A stretch of DNA of 64,000 nt from Vagococcus hydrophili (lineage in GTDB: Bacteria > Bacillota > Bacilli > Lactobacillales > Vagococcaceae), in NCBI RefSeq assembly GCF_011304195.1, contig NZ_CP049887.1:124001-188000 (forward strand), written 5' to 3'. How positions within the stretch are numbered: position 1 is the stretch's first letter; each line of letters starts with the position of its first letter. The translations under genes were made by a program, and so were the position numbers. Positions 45,178-55,638 of the stretch are shown in pieces. Below the pieces are notes generated by a model. The model was not told the DNA's origin. It saw only the letters and a list, made by a program, of their open reading frames with translations, and did not search any database.

Positions 45178-45348
45178 TTAGTATAATCTTGAATGCCATT
45201 TACGGGTATTTTCTTTGTTTCCAGTGTATACTTTCTTCTCTAAACCTAAATTAGTACTCGTTTTAATTTCTTCAACCACATCAGTGTGTTTTAAAATATC
45301 TCTGTAGTTAAATAATTGATCTTTAATTTTTTCTTTTAAGTCTGCCAT
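45178..45348 (-). CDS. Small protein of 56 residues, unknown function
   Basis: The reading frame starts at the ATG at 45348 (MADLKEKIKDQLFNYRDIL), preceded by GGGAGAG, and ends right before a strong terminator. The product is hydrophilic, probably helical, with no Cys and no membrane segment. A longer frame to 45408 would add a hydrophobic stretch without a ribosome-binding site. I do not recognise the family. Confidence 0.65.
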   Translation of the reverse strand: MADLKEKIKDQLFNYRDILKHTDVVEEIKTSTNLGLEKKVYTGNKENTRKWHSRLY

Positions 45349-45393
45349 ATATCTTCTCTCCCTTATCAACAATACAATAAGGATAACATAAAT

Positions 45394-45427
45394 AAAAAAA
45401 GCTAACAAATGAATGTTAGCTTTTTTC
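45394..45427 (-). terminator. Terminator of the tRNA cluster
   Basis: AAAAAAAGCTAAC and GTTAGCTTTTTT flank a short loop, just after the tRNA-Gln gene on the minus strand, and the T run follows. Confidence 0.85.
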
Positions 45428-45431
45428 TTAG

Positions 45432-45502
45432 CTGGGCTAGCTGGATTCGAACCAACGATGACGGAGTCAAAGTCCGTTGCCTTACCGCTTGGCTATAGCC
45501 CA
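45432..45502 (-). tRNA. tRNA-Gln (anticodon TTG)
   Basis: The minus strand gives a TGGGCTA/TAGCCCA acceptor stem, anticodon loop ACTTTGACT (TTG) and T loop GGTTCGAATCC. CCA is not encoded. Last of three tRNAs. Confidence 0.95.
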
Positions 45503-45513
45503 ATATTTAAATA

Positions 45514-45587
45514 GGCGACTGATGGGAATCGAACCCACGCATGTCGGAACCACAATCCGATGTGTTAACCACTTCACCACAATCGCC
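45514..45587 (-). tRNA. tRNA-His (anticodon GTG)
   Basis: The acceptor stem includes the extra 5' G typical of tRNA-His opposite a C (GGCGATTG and CAGTCGCC). The anticodon loop is ATTGTGGTT (GTG), and the T loop is GGTTCGATTCC. Confidence 0.95.
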
Positions 45588-45597
45588 ATAATAAAAA

Positions 45598-45678
45598 TGG
45601 AGGGGGGCAGATTCGAACTGCCGAACCCAAAGGAGCGGATTTACAGTCCGCCGCGTTTAGCCACTTCGCTACCCCTCC
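45598..45678 (-). tRNA. tRNA-Tyr (anticodon GTA)
   Basis: This class II tRNA of 81 bases has a long variable arm, acceptor GGAGGGG/CCCCTCC, anticodon loop CTGTAAATC (GTA) and T loop GTTCGAATCTG. First gene of the cluster. Confidence 0.95.
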
Positions 45679-45708
45679 AGCTAGTCGTGTTAAAAACCCG
45701 ACTCAGTA

Positions 45709-45737
45709 ATCATACCTAATTTCATAAAAAAAAGCAA
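45709..45737 (-). promoter_or_regulatory. Promoter of the tRNA cluster
   Basis: TTGCTT (45732-45737), a 17-base spacer and TATGAT (45709-45714) on the minus strand, about 30 bases before tRNA-Tyr. The small palindrome AAAAAAGC/GCTTTTTT that may end the upstream gene overlaps the -35. Confidence 0.65.
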
Positions 45738-45750
45738 GCTTTTTTTGAAA

Positions 45751-45981
45751 TTAATTATGTAAATTCCAATTTCTTAGAACTTCTTCATAACCTTGTTCCA
45801 TTGACTTAGCAAATAACACAAAATTATCATCACATTTAACTTCAAATTTTGTACTATCCATCTCTAAAATTTCACCAATCATTTTTTTACCAATAAACAA
45901 TTGATGGTTCGCTTTAGTTTCGCCATCTTTTTGAACTGTATTTTCTTTAATTTCGACTTCTACAGGTTTATTTTTTTTCAT
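45751..45981 (-). CDS. Small DUF2969-like protein
   Basis: This protein of 76 residues has a Lys-rich N-terminus followed by a small beta-rich domain (NHQLFIGKKMIGEILEMD). It resembles the DUF2969 proteins of Lactobacillales; the function is not known. The ATG at 45981 lies 6 bases after AGAGGTG; the GTG within that site is not used. Confidence 0.7.
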   Translation of the reverse strand: MKKNKPVEVEIKENTVQKDGETKANHQLFIGKKMIGEILEMDSTKFEVKCDDNFVLFAKSMEQGYEEVLRNWNLHN

Positions 45982-46083
45982 TTTTTTCACCTCTTAACTT
46001 ATAGAGGATAGCATATTTTTTTTGATTTGTTAAGTCAGAAAAAAAATAAAGTATTAAGATCACTCTTAACACCTTATTTCGGC

Positions 46084-46734
46084 TTATCTTTTACATGTTT
46101 TTATTGAGGACTCTACATCATACCCAGCATCACTTAACACTTGATTGATTTTCTCGTTTTCTTCTGATGTTGTCTGTATCACAATAATAGGTTCTTCTTT
46201 TTGACGGTACACCACAATTTGAATGATGTTTAAATGATTATCTTTAAAAATCTCTGTTAATTCCGCTAAGACCCCTTCATGATCATCTTTAATTTTAACT
46301 GCTACACGTGTACCCGGCTCTTTGTACCCTGTAATATTTAGGAAAGCATCAAAGATATCATTATTTGTAATAATGCCAACTAAACTATCTAATTCATTTA
46401 AAACAGGTAATACGTTGACTTTATGCTGCCTCATTTGAAAGATAGCATCTTCTAGTAAACAATTCTCAGTGATTGTCTCTACCTCTTGAATCATCACATC
46501 TTTAACAGTCGTTTTATTTAATAAGTAGTTAGCCTCATAAACACTTAAACTAGTTGCTTTTGAAGGCATCGCTTCTTGAATCGTTCCTTCAGTAATTAAT
46601 CCAACAATGTGATCATTTTTAACGACTGGAATACGGTGGATATCTTTTTCTTTCATTATCTCGATGGCATCAAATATTTTGGTTTCTTCACCAATTGTGA
46701 CTAAATTTTTTGACATGTAATCTTTAACTAACAT
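46084..46734 (-). CDS. CBS-domain pair plus ACT domain protein (AcuB-like)
   Basis: This 216-residue protein has two CBS domains (about residues 1-125, MLVKDYMSKNLVTIGEE and LPVLNELDSLVGIITNNDIF) and a C-terminal ACT domain (about 140-216). CBS pairs bind adenosine ligands and ACT domains bind amino acids. It begins 2 bases after the livF stop, so it is co-transcribed with a branched-chain amino acid transporter. An amino-acid-sensing role in controlling that transporter is plausible but inferred. Confidence 0.88.
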   Translation of the reverse strand: MLVKDYMSKNLVTIGEETKIFDAIEIMKEKDIHRIPVVKNDHIVGLITEGTIQEAMPSKATSLSVYEANYLLNKTTVKDVMIQEVETITENCLLEDAIFQMRQHKVNVLPVLNELDSLVGIITNNDIFDAFLNITGYKEPGTRVAVKIKDDHEGVLAELTEIFKDNHLNIIQIVVYRQKEEPIIVIQTTSEENEKINQVLSDAGYDVESSIKTCKR

Positions 46735-46736
46735 AA

Positions 46737-47441
46737 CTAACCTCCTAAATAAGCTTTTTGAATATCTGGACTATCAAGTAACTCTTTTCCACTACCCTTT
46801 AAAACCACTTTTCCAGTTTCTAACACATACCCACGATCTGCAATACTTAAAGCCATCTTAGCATTTTGTTCGATAAGTAAAACAGTGGTTCCTTGCGCTT
46901 TTATTTCTTCGATAATCGAAAAAATTTCTTTAATAAATATCGGTGCTAGTCCCATAGAGGGTTCATCTAAAAGTAATAACTTAGGACGAGACATTAACGC
47001 TCTTCCCATTGCCAACATTTGTTGCTCACCACCAGATAATGTAGCAGCGTCTTGATTTTTTCTTTCAGCCAAAATTGGAAAACGTTCAAATACCCGTTTT
47101 AAGATAGCCTCACTTTCTTTTTTATCTTTGTATAAAAATGCCCCTAACTCTAAATTTTCCATGACTGTCATCCCCGTAAACACATGACGACCTTCTGGCA
47201 CTTGAACTAAGCCACTCTGAACAATATTAGGCGAGGTTTCTTTTTCAATTTGACTCCCTTGAAATGTAATCGTTCCACTACTTGGTCGTACCAGTCCAGA
47301 AATTGTTCTTAAAATTGTTGTTTTTCCCGCGCCATTCGCCCCAATCAAACTCACAATTTCGCCTTCATTGACTTCAAAGGAGACCTCTTTGACAGCTTGA
47401 ATCATGCCATAATGAACCGAAATATTTTCTACTTTTAGCAT
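46737..47441 (-). CDS. livF: Branched-chain amino acid ABC transporter ATPase LivF
   Basis: This 234-residue ABC ATPase has Walker A GANGAGKTT, signature LSGGEQQ and Walker B LLLLDEPSMGLAP, typical of LivF. It pairs with LivG on the cytoplasmic face of LivHM. Its start overlaps the livG stop by one base. Confidence 0.94.
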   Translation of the reverse strand: MLKVENISVHYGMIQAVKEVSFEVNEGEIVSLIGANGAGKTTILRTISGLVRPSSGTITFQGSQIEKETSPNIVQSGLVQVPEGRHVFTGMTVMENLELGAFLYKDKKESEAILKRVFERFPILAERKNQDAATLSGGEQQMLAMGRALMSRPKLLLLDEPSMGLAPIFIKEIFSIIEEIKAQGTTVLLIEQNAKMALSIADRGYVLETGKVVLKGSGKELLDSPDIQKAYLGG

Positions 47442-48217
47442 TACAAATCACCACCCAAATATGCTTTAATTACTCGTTTGTTTGTTTTTATCTCTTCTGG
47501 TTTTCCTTCTGCGATCATTTGACCATACTCTAGCACATAGATTCTTTCGCAAACATCCATCACAAGTGACATGTCATGCTCTATTAAGAGAATTGTTAGA
47601 TCAAACTCACGTTGAATTTTTTTAATCAGTTCCGTGAGCTCTGCTGTTTCTTGAGGATTCATCCCTGCTGCTGGCTCGTCTAAGAAAAGGAGTTTAGGTT
47701 CAGTCGCTAAAGCTCTAACAATCTCTAATCTTCGCTGTTCCCCGTAAGAAAGATTTTTAGCTAAGGAGGTTTCTTTTTCTTTCAAATCAAAAATTGCTAG
47801 TAAATCTAAAGCTTTTTCCGTCATTTTCTTTTCTGATTTATAAAAATTAGGCAATCTTAAAATTCCTGTTAGCACGCCAACTGGTTGTTTACCGTTCATG
47901 GCGATTAAAACATTGTCTAACACTGTTAAATCTTTAAATAAGCGAATATTTTGAAAGGTTCGACTTAAGCCTTTATTTGCCACTTTAAACGGCTTCATGC
48001 CATTCAAACGTTCCTTTTTACCTTCATTGTAAAAGAGAACATCTCCTTCACTTGGTTCATAAACACCTGTTAGAAGGTTAAATAGCGTTGTTTTCCCCGC
48101 TCCATTAGGTCCGATTAAACCGACTAGCTCATTTTTGCCTAACTCTAAATTAACATTTGAGACAGCTGCTAAACCACCAAAATTTTTCGTTAAATTATTT
48201 ATTTTTAATAGGGACAT
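47441..48217 (-). CDS. livG: Branched-chain amino acid ABC transporter ATPase LivG
   Basis: This 258-residue ABC ATPase has Walker A GPNGAGKTT, signature LSYGEQRR and Walker B LLFLDEPAAGMNP, the LivG pattern. It overlaps the end of livM by 23 bases. Confidence 0.94.
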   Translation of the reverse strand: MSLLKINNLTKNFGGLAAVSNVNLELGKNELVGLIGPNGAGKTTLFNLLTGVYEPSEGDVLFYNEGKKERLNGMKPFKVANKGLSRTFQNIRLFKDLTVLDNVLIAMNGKQPVGVLTGILRLPNFYKSEKKMTEKALDLLAIFDLKEKETSLAKNLSYGEQRRLEIVRALATEPKLLFLDEPAAGMNPQETAELTELIKKIQREFDLTILLIEHDMSLVMDVCERIYVLEYGQMIAEGKPEEIKTNKRVIKAYLGGDL

Positions 48218-49163
48218 TTTTTTGTCCTCCTTTATTAAAAATTTTCTTAAATGACAACTCTTTCATACCCAAAAGTCCTGATGGTTTGAAAATCATAATG
48301 ACAATTAAGGCTAAGGCATAGATAATCATCCGAATCGTTCCCGCATCTTGTAAAAACATATTTAAGAACCCTAAGACAATCGCTGCAATAAAGGTTCCTG
48401 TAATACTTCCTACGCCACCAAATACAACAATGATTAAGATATCGATTGATTTCATAAAATCAAAGTTTGCTGGAACAATCGTTTGAATGTAGCTCGCATA
48501 AAGCCCACCAGCAATTGCAGCTGTCATAGCACCAATCACAAAAGCAATCACTTTATATTTAGTCGTATTCACACCCATCGATTCAGCGGCAATTTCATTT
48601 TCTCTGACAGAAAGTGTCGCACGACCGGCTGCACTATTAATAAAATTAGTTGTAATAATCGTTGTGATACAAACAAGTATATAAACCATTGACCACGTTA
48701 CAAATGGCGTAATACCAAAAAGCCCAGCTGGTCCATTTGTAATGCCGTCTAAATTCATAATTAGAATTCTGATAATCTCAGAAACGCCAAGTGTGGCAAT
48801 TGCCAGGTAATCACCTGATAAACGCAAGGTAGGAATACCAACAACTAAAGCAACTAGTCCTGAAAGTACCGCTCCTACTAGTAACCCCGTTAAAAAACCT
48901 GGCAAGGTTGGATTTTTTATCGAAATAATTGCCGTTGCATAAGCTCCAATCGCCATAAAACCTGCGTGACCTAAAGAAAATTGACCTGATACACCAATCA
49001 CTAGATTAAGCCCCACTCCTAAAATAATATTAATTCCAATCATAACAAGAGCTGTTTCTAAAACTGGAGACATTAAGCCTACACTATACATCACCCCTAA
49101 AACAATAAATCCCAAACTCATTAAACCAATCCATGACAGATTTACTTTTATATTTTTATTCAT
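48195..49163 (-). CDS. livM: Branched-chain amino acid ABC transporter permease LivM
   Basis: This permease of about 322 residues has many hydrophobic spans and the conserved GVSGQFSLGHAGFMAIGAYATA and RENEIAAESMGVN coupling loop. It forms the membrane channel with LivH. Start choices at 49172 (GTG), 49169 and 49163 are close together; AGGTG fits 49163 best. Confidence 0.93.
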   Translation of the reverse strand: MNKNIKVNLSWIGLMSLGFIVLGVMYSVGLMSPVLETALVMIGINIILGVGLNLVIGVSGQFSLGHAGFMAIGAYATAIISIKNPTLPGFLTGLLVGAVLSGLVALVVGIPTLRLSGDYLAIATLGVSEIIRILIMNLDGITNGPAGLFGITPFVTWSMVYILVCITTIITTNFINSAAGRATLSVRENEIAAESMGVNTTKYKVIAFVIGAMTAAIAGGLYASYIQTIVPANFDFMKSIDILIIVVFGGVGSITGTFIAAIVLGFLNMFLQDAGTIRMIIYALALIVIMIFKPSGLLGMKELSFKKIFNKGGQKNVPIKNK

Positions 49164-49172
49164 CCTCATCAC

Positions 49173-50048
49173 CTACACTTTTTCTTTAACATTTTTCCCT
49201 AGTAAGCCTGATGGTTTCACTAATAACACAATAATTAAAATAGCATAAACTACTGCGTCACGATAAGCAGTGAACCCAAGTGCACTAACTAAAGTTTCAA
49301 TAATTCCTATCACAAAACCACCTAACGCAGCCCCTGGGATAATCCCAATTCCACCAAACACTGCCGCAATAAACGCTTTAAGGCCTGGAGCGACTCCCAT
49401 CATCGGATCGATACTGTTGTAGTAAAGACCTATTAAAACACCACCAGCTGCCGCCAGTGATGAGCCAATCGCAAAGGTAAATGAAATCGTGTGATTCACA
49501 TTAATTCCCATCAACTGGGCCGCGTCAGGATCAACACTTACTGCTCGCATGGCTTTTCCCATTTTCGTATGTCTGACAATCATTTGTAGTAAAATCATTA
49601 AGAAAATCGAAGTTGATAAAATAATTAACTGGATTTTACTAATCGTGAATAATTTCAAATCATAATTTGTATTCTCGATAATTTGTGGAAAAGGACGTGT
49701 ATCTGCCCCAATAAAATAAATCATTAGGGATTGAATTAAAAATGAAACACCAATAGCTGTAATAAGTGCCGCAATCCGTGTTGACTTTCTAAGTGGTCGA
49801 TATGCTAGAAATTCAATCAACACACCTAAAACAGCACAAATCGTCATAGAAATTAGTAATGTTGGAATCAAACTGAGTCTAAATTGATTCGTCACATAAT
49901 AGCCTACAAAAGCACCAATCATATAAATTTCACCATGAGCAAAATTAATTAATTTAATAATGCCATAAACCATCGTATAGCCTAATGCTAGTAACGCATA
50001 AATACTGCCTAGAGATAAACCATTAATTAATTGTTGAAAAATATTCAT
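49173..50048 (-). CDS. livH: Branched-chain amino acid ABC transporter permease LivH
   Basis: This permease of about 291 residues has the LivH opening LINGLSLGSIYALLALGYTM and the loop MRAVSVDPDAAQLMGINV. The start at 50048 is 9 bases after GGGGGA; the Met at 50057 touches the site. A hairpin separates it from livK. Confidence 0.94.
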   Translation of the reverse strand: MNIFQQLINGLSLGSIYALLALGYTMVYGIIKLINFAHGEIYMIGAFVGYYVTNQFRLSLIPTLLISMTICAVLGVLIEFLAYRPLRKSTRIAALITAIGVSFLIQSLMIYFIGADTRPFPQIIENTNYDLKLFTISKIQLIILSTSIFLMILLQMIVRHTKMGKAMRAVSVDPDAAQLMGINVNHTISFTFAIGSSLAAAGGVLIGLYYNSIDPMMGVAPGLKAFIAAVFGGIGIIPGAALGGFVIGIIETLVSALGFTAYRDAVVYAILIIVLLVKPSGLLGKNVKEKV

Positions 50049-50073
50049 CTTCAACATTCCCCCTTTTTAATAA

Positions 50074-50119
50074 AAAGAGACTTAGACAAAACCTTAATAT
50101 GTTCTGTCATGGTCTCTTA
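50074..50119 (-). terminator. Hairpin between livK and livH
   Basis: On the minus strand AAGAGAC pairs with GTCTCTT and, inside, GACAGAAC with GTTTTGTC, followed by T. It is probably a leaky terminator giving more livK than permease mRNA, as common for binding-protein genes. Confidence 0.6.
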
Positions 50120-50195
50120 ATTTCCTAATATTTTAATTAATCAGGTATTAAAAGTCGTATTTTTAACAACAAACAACTTTTAAATCACCTTACTT

Positions 50196-51371
50196 TTATG
50201 GCTTAACAACGTCTGCTGTCTCTTCTTCACCATTTTTTAGTCCGATAACAACGGCTGCTTTTTCTGGGTTATGATTTTTATCCATACTCATCTTACCAGT
50301 CACCCCGTCAAAATCTTTTAAGCTTGCTAACTCTTTTGTAATCTTTTCACTATCTGCTGAACCTGCTTTTTCAATTGCTTCTTTAAACATATACACTGAA
50401 TCATAAGCTAAAGCATTAAATGAACTTGGTTTTTTATTGTATTTTTTGTCAAAAGCATCGATAAATTGTTTCACTTTATCTGAGGCTGGCGCTTTCTCTG
50501 AGAAGTGAGCTGTGTAATAAATACCATTCATATTATCTTTACCAGCAACATCAATTAGTTTTGAATCCGAGAAGCCGTCTGCTCCTAGAATCGGTTGTTC
50601 AATTCCCATTTCTCGAGCTTGTTTAATAATTAAGCCTGCTTCTTCGTAATAACCTGGTAAGTAGATGAAGTCGAAATCTTTATCTTTAATTTTAGTTAAA
50701 ATCGCTTTAAAGTCTTTATCTTTTTGATTGAATTTCTCATCAGCTACAATGTCACCTGTAAAGGTATCTTTAAATGATGTAGATAAACCTTTGGCGTAAT
50801 CACTAGAAACATCCCCAATAACCACTGCTTTTTTAGCTTTTAAATTATCCATGGCGTAGTTAGCTAAGATAACACCTTGGAATGAATCTTGGAAACATGC
50901 ACGATAGATGTACTCTTGAACTTTATCATTTAAAACGGTGATTGAGTCATCTGTCCCAGAAGGAGTAATCACAGGTACTTTCGCTTTTGTTACGTTAGGT
51001 ATTTGCGCTTTGCTTGCACCTGATGTTGCTGGTCCAATGATAGCCACCACATTTTCCTTCGTTGTTAGATTAGCTGCCACTGCGGCTGCTTCGGCTGTAT
51101 CAGATTTATTGTCCTTAATAACCAATTCAATTTTCTTTCCATTTATACCACCCTTTTCATTAATTTCTGCGACGGCTAATTCCGCCCCTTCTTTTTCCTG
51201 ATTACCATAAGCTGCAACAGCTCCTGATAATTCTAAATTCAAACCAATTTTAATCGTATCCGATTCTTTGGAAGTATCTTTATTACTACCTCCACCTGAT
51301 CCTCCGCCAGGATTACCACATGCCGTTAGTAGCACGCAACTTGCAAATAACAAACCAACTATTTTTTTCAT
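50196..51371 (-). CDS. livK: Branched-chain amino acid-binding lipoprotein LivK
   Basis: This 391-residue periplasmic-binding-type protein has a lipoprotein signal (lipobox LLTAC), a Gly/Ser linker and a Leu/Ile/Val-binding domain (IKIGLNLELSGAVAAYGN). It is anchored outside the membrane and delivers substrate to LivHM. First gene of the liv operon. Confidence 0.94.
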   Translation of the reverse strand: MKKIVGLLFASCVLLTACGNPGGGSGGGSNKDTSKESDTIKIGLNLELSGAVAAYGNQEKEGAELAVAEINEKGGINGKKIELVIKDNKSDTAEAAAVAANLTTKENVVAIIGPATSGASKAQIPNVTKAKVPVITPSGTDDSITVLNDKVQEYIYRACFQDSFQGVILANYAMDNLKAKKAVVIGDVSSDYAKGLSTSFKDTFTGDIVADEKFNQKDKDFKAILTKIKDKDFDFIYLPGYYEEAGLIIKQAREMGIEQPILGADGFSDSKLIDVAGKDNMNGIYYTAHFSEKAPASDKVKQFIDAFDKKYNKKPSSFNALAYDSVYMFKEAIEKAGSADSEKITKELASLKDFDGVTGKMSMDKNHNPEKAAVVIGLKNGEEETADVVKP

Positions 51372-51484
51372 CCAAAAACTCCTTTAATATTTATTACATT
51401 AGTTTTTAATTAATATGTTGTTTTATACTATAATCAAATTCTAATCTAATGTCAACAGAATTTTCTGACAATTCAAACAAAACA

Positions 51485-51514
51485 AAAAGAAAGCCTTTAT
51501 TTTGGGCTTTCTTC
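51485..51514 (-). terminator. Terminator overlapping the end of yidD
   Basis: AAGAAAGCC pairs with GGCTTTCTT, with a T run on the minus strand. The 5' arm lies within the last yidD codons. It isolates the murA-epuA-yidD group from liv. Confidence 0.8.
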
Positions 51515-51790
51515 TTTTGATTTTTTTGTATACGGACCTGTATAAGTTTCATCAGGATTTTTTCTCAAAGTAAATTTTCTTGGCACATAATCAATCCCAC
51601 CTTTAACAAAAGGATGACATCGACAAATACGACCTGTTCCCATAATCGTTCCTTTAAATGCCCCATGATAATTAACCGCGTCAATCATATATTGAGAACA
51701 CGTTGGATGATAACGGCAACTTGGTGGAAATAAAGGAGATATCCGTCTTTGATAAAATCTAACAGGTGCAATCATTATTTTTTTGAACAT
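51497..51790 (-). CDS. yidD: Membrane protein insertion efficiency factor YidD
   Basis: This protein of about 97 residues has the YidD core [18 protein letters not shown] and GRICRCHPF. YidD is a small membrane-associated protein that helps membrane protein insertion with YidC. I begin at the Met at 51790, which starts the family N-terminus ([14 protein letters not shown]); longer starts up to 51844 add residues not seen in the family. Confidence 0.92.
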   Translation of the reverse strand: MFKKIMIAPVRFYQRRISPLFPPSCRYHPTCSQYMIDAVNYHGAFKGTIMGTGRICRCHPFVKGGIDYVPRKFTLRKNPDETYTGPYTKKSKEESPK

Positions 51791-51872
51791 TTTTATCGCT
51801 ACCTTTTCCATTGAGATAAAAAAAGAAGCTGATACAATCACCAACTTCTCATTTTTATTAAGGCTATCGTCA

Positions 51873-52052
51873 CTACTTAAAAAAATCTAAAATATGGTTC
51901 CAAGTTGCTGGATTAAAGGCGTCTGATTTATACCCTTTTCCAAGAACAACATATCCTATAAAAATACCGGCAAAAAACAGCGCAACAAATATCAAGATTG
52001 TTAAAATAACAAGTGAAACTTGTATTATGACACGTTTTGTTATTGTTCCCAT
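51873..52052 (-). CDS. epuA: EpuA-like small membrane protein (RNA polymerase-beta-subunit-named family)
   Basis: The 59-residue frame starts [20 protein letters not shown] and ends HILDFFK, with one membrane span at residues 12-36 and a short outer tail. Such proteins directly after murA in streptococci and enterococci are called EpuA and often listed as DNA-directed RNA polymerase subunit beta. GGAGAAACAG precedes the ATG. It starts 24 bases after the murA stop. Function unknown. Confidence 0.82.
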   Translation of the reverse strand: MGTITKRVIIQVSLVILTILIFVALFFAGIFIGYVVLGKGYKSDAFNPATWNHILDFFK

Positions 52053-52075
52053 CTGTTTCTCCTTATCTCATCAAT

Positions 52076-53365
52076 TTAAATACTTTGGACTTTTTCTTTT
52101 TGAGCTGCATAAACACGAGTAACATCTGCACCTAAAGCTTGTAGTTTTTTATGGAACTTATAATAACCACGGTCTAAATACTCTAAATGATAGACTTTAG
52201 TTGTTCCTTCTGCTACTAAACCAGCAATAATAAGCGCTGCAGCTGCTCTTAAATCTGTTGCAGAAACTTCTGCACCTTGAAGACCAAGAACACCTTCAAT
52301 ATGAGCCACATTGCCAGAGATTTGATGTTTAGCTCCCATGCGTTTTAATTCTTCTAAATGTTGGAAACGATTCTCAAAAACTGTTTCTGAAAGCACACTT
52401 GAACCGCTAGATAGCGTCATTAAAATACTCATTTGCGCTTGCATATCTGTTGGGAAACCAGGATGTGGTAAAGTTGTTACATCTGTTGGAAGTAACACTT
52501 CTGGGCCCTTAACGCGAATTCCTTCAGCTTCTTCTATAACAGAAACACCCATTTCAACTAATTTAGAAATTAATGGACGATTGTGTTCCATTAAACCTTC
52601 CTCGATTAAAATGTCGCCACCAGTCACTGCCGCTGCAACCATAAATGTTCCAGCTTCAATGCGGTCTTGAACAACAGCATGTTCAGTTCCAGTTAAAGTC
52701 GTTACACCTTCAATGCGGATTGTTTCAGTTCCCGCTCCTGTAATTTTAGCACCCATCTTATTCAGATAAATTGCTAAATCAACAATTTCAGGTTCTCTAG
52801 CGACGTTTTCGATTACTGTCATTCCTTTAGCTTTAACAGCTGCCATCATAATATTTTGAGTGGCACCTACACTTGGGAAATCTAAGTAAATTCTTGCGCC
52901 CTTAAGTTCATCTGCTTTAGCTTCAATATAACCATTTGTCTGTGTGATTGTTGCACCTAACGCTTGAAAGCCTTTAAGATGTAAGTCAATCGGGCGTTTA
53001 CCAATAGCACATCCACCAGGCATTGCCACTTTGGCATGTCCAGTTCTGGCTAAAAGTGGGCCCATTACGACAATAGATGCTCGCATTTGGCTAACATATT
53101 CAAAGGGTGCTTCATTTTTCAATTGTCTTGTTGCTGTAATTTCAATAGTATTATTATCTTGATCGAATTCTATGTCAGTGTTTAAGTGCTTGATAACATT
53201 GTTCATCATGAAAACGTCTGATAAAATTGGAGCATTTGTAATTTTAGTTGTTCCTTGATCTGCTAATAAGGCTCCAGCTAAAATTGGCAATACGGCATTT
53301 TTTGCCCCTTCTATTTTTACCTGTCCCGACAGCTTATTTCCGCTGCGAACTTTAATGTAATCCAT
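52076..53365 (-). CDS. murA: UDP-N-acetylglucosamine 1-carboxyvinyltransferase MurA
   Basis: This protein of about 429 residues catalyses the first committed step of peptidoglycan synthesis, transferring enolpyruvate to UDP-GlcNAc. The N-terminal [14 protein letters not shown] and the active-site Cys loop [14 protein letters not shown] (target of fosfomycin) are present. The start at 53365 follows GGAGGGAG; a Met 5 codons upstream lies in that site. A second MurA may exist elsewhere. Confidence 0.95.
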   Translation of the reverse strand: MDYIKVRSGNKLSGQVKIEGAKNAVLPILAGALLADQGTTKITNAPILSDVFMMNNVIKHLNTDIEFDQDNNTIEITATRQLKNEAPFEYVSQMRASIVVMGPLLARTGHAKVAMPGGCAIGKRPIDLHLKGFQALGATITQTNGYIEAKADELKGARIYLDFPSVGATQNIMMAAVKAKGMTVIENVAREPEIVDLAIYLNKMGAKITGAGTETIRIEGVTTLTGTEHAVVQDRIEAGTFMVAAAVTGGDILIEEGLMEHNRPLISKLVEMGVSVIEEAEGIRVKGPEVLLPTDVTTLPHPGFPTDMQAQMSILMTLSSGSSVLSETVFENRFQHLEELKRMGAKHQISGNVAHIEGVLGLQGAEVSATDLRAAAALIIAGLVAEGTTKVYHLEYLDRGYYKFHKKLQALGADVTRVYAAQKEKVQSI

Positions 53366-53467
53366 AAATTCTCCCTCCAAAAACCTCTGGAAATTTTGTT
53401 AAATCTCAATCATTATAACACGAGATTATACAAAATGGTATTTTTTACTTCTATTTTTAAAACAAGC

Positions 53468-53707
53468 TTAAGAAGAGAAAACGCCTTGAATTAAGTCACG
53501 GGATAAGAACATAACTTCCATAAAGAAATTACTGACTGTATACCCTATAAAAATCGCAACTATTAAGTAAAAAACCTTGATTTGCTTCTCAAATTGTTGC
53601 CCTTTTTTGAAAATAGTATCCATTCTTAATGATTGTAGTGCCCAAAATGCCAAGTAAATAAATATAAAATGACTGAAAATCCTAACGATAGCGTCAATCC
53701 CAAACAT
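53468..53707 (-). CDS. DUF1146 (YwzB-like) membrane protein
   Basis: This protein of 79 residues has two membrane spans (about residues 7-27 and 44-64) with a basic loop. It matches DUF1146 proteins, which sit between atpC and murA in many Firmicutes. Function unknown; the position suggests a link to the ATP synthase or envelope. Confidence 0.85.
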   Translation of the reverse strand: MFGIDAIVRIFSHFIFIYLAFWALQSLRMDTIFKKGQQFEKQIKVFYLIVAIFIGYTVSNFFMEVMFLSRDLIQGVFSS

Positions 53708-53748
53708 CAAAAAACCTACCTTTCTTTCACAAAATTAATTCAAAAAGA

Positions 53749-53780
53749 AAAAGGTAAAGGAGATTATCCCTTACCTTCTT
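53749..53780 (-). terminator. Terminator of the atp operon
   Basis: AAGGTAAGG-type and CCTTTACCTT arms flank a short loop and a T run, overlapping the atpC stop codon. The DUF1146 gene therefore needs read-through or its own promoter. Confidence 0.75.
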
Positions 53781-54199
53781 TTATTCGCCACATTCAAACG
53801 ATTAATCGCACGAATTAAAGCAATTTCAGCTCGAGCTAAATCGATTTCTTTGTCGTCCTGAGACTTGGCTTTTTGAATTTTAGCTTCAGCACGTTTTTTG
53901 GCTTCTTCAGCACGAGAGATATCGATATTTTTTTCTGTTTCAGCACTATTAGCGATGATAGAAACAACATTATCTCTAATCTCAATAATTCCAGCGTTAA
54001 CTGCAACCCAGTCAGATTGACCACCATCTTCGTCTGTTAGATCAATTCTAACAGCGTCGATGCTTAGTGGTGAAATAAGTGGGGCATGGTTAGGTAGAAC
54101 GCCGAGAGAGCCAGCTTGTGTTTTAGCCACTAAAAATTTAGCTTGGCGGTCATAAATCGTACCATCTGGGGTAACGATATTAACTATGAAGGAACTCAT
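53771..54199 (-). CDS. atpC: ATP synthase epsilon subunit
   Basis: This 142-residue subunit has an N-terminal beta sandwich (VNIVTPDGTIYDRQAKFLV, LGVLPNHAPL) and a C-terminal helical hairpin rich in Ala, Glu and Lys. It couples and regulates the F1 motor. Last gene of the operon. Confidence 0.95.
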   Translation of the reverse strand: MSSFIVNIVTPDGTIYDRQAKFLVAKTQAGSLGVLPNHAPLISPLSIDAVRIDLTDEDGGQSDWVAVNAGIIEIRDNVVSIIANSAETEKNIDISRAEEAKKRAEAKIQKAKSQDDKEIDLARAEIALIRAINRLNVANKRR

Positions 54200-54216
54200 A
54201 TTTTATTTCCTCCTTC

Positions 54217-55638
<1,422 letters not shown>

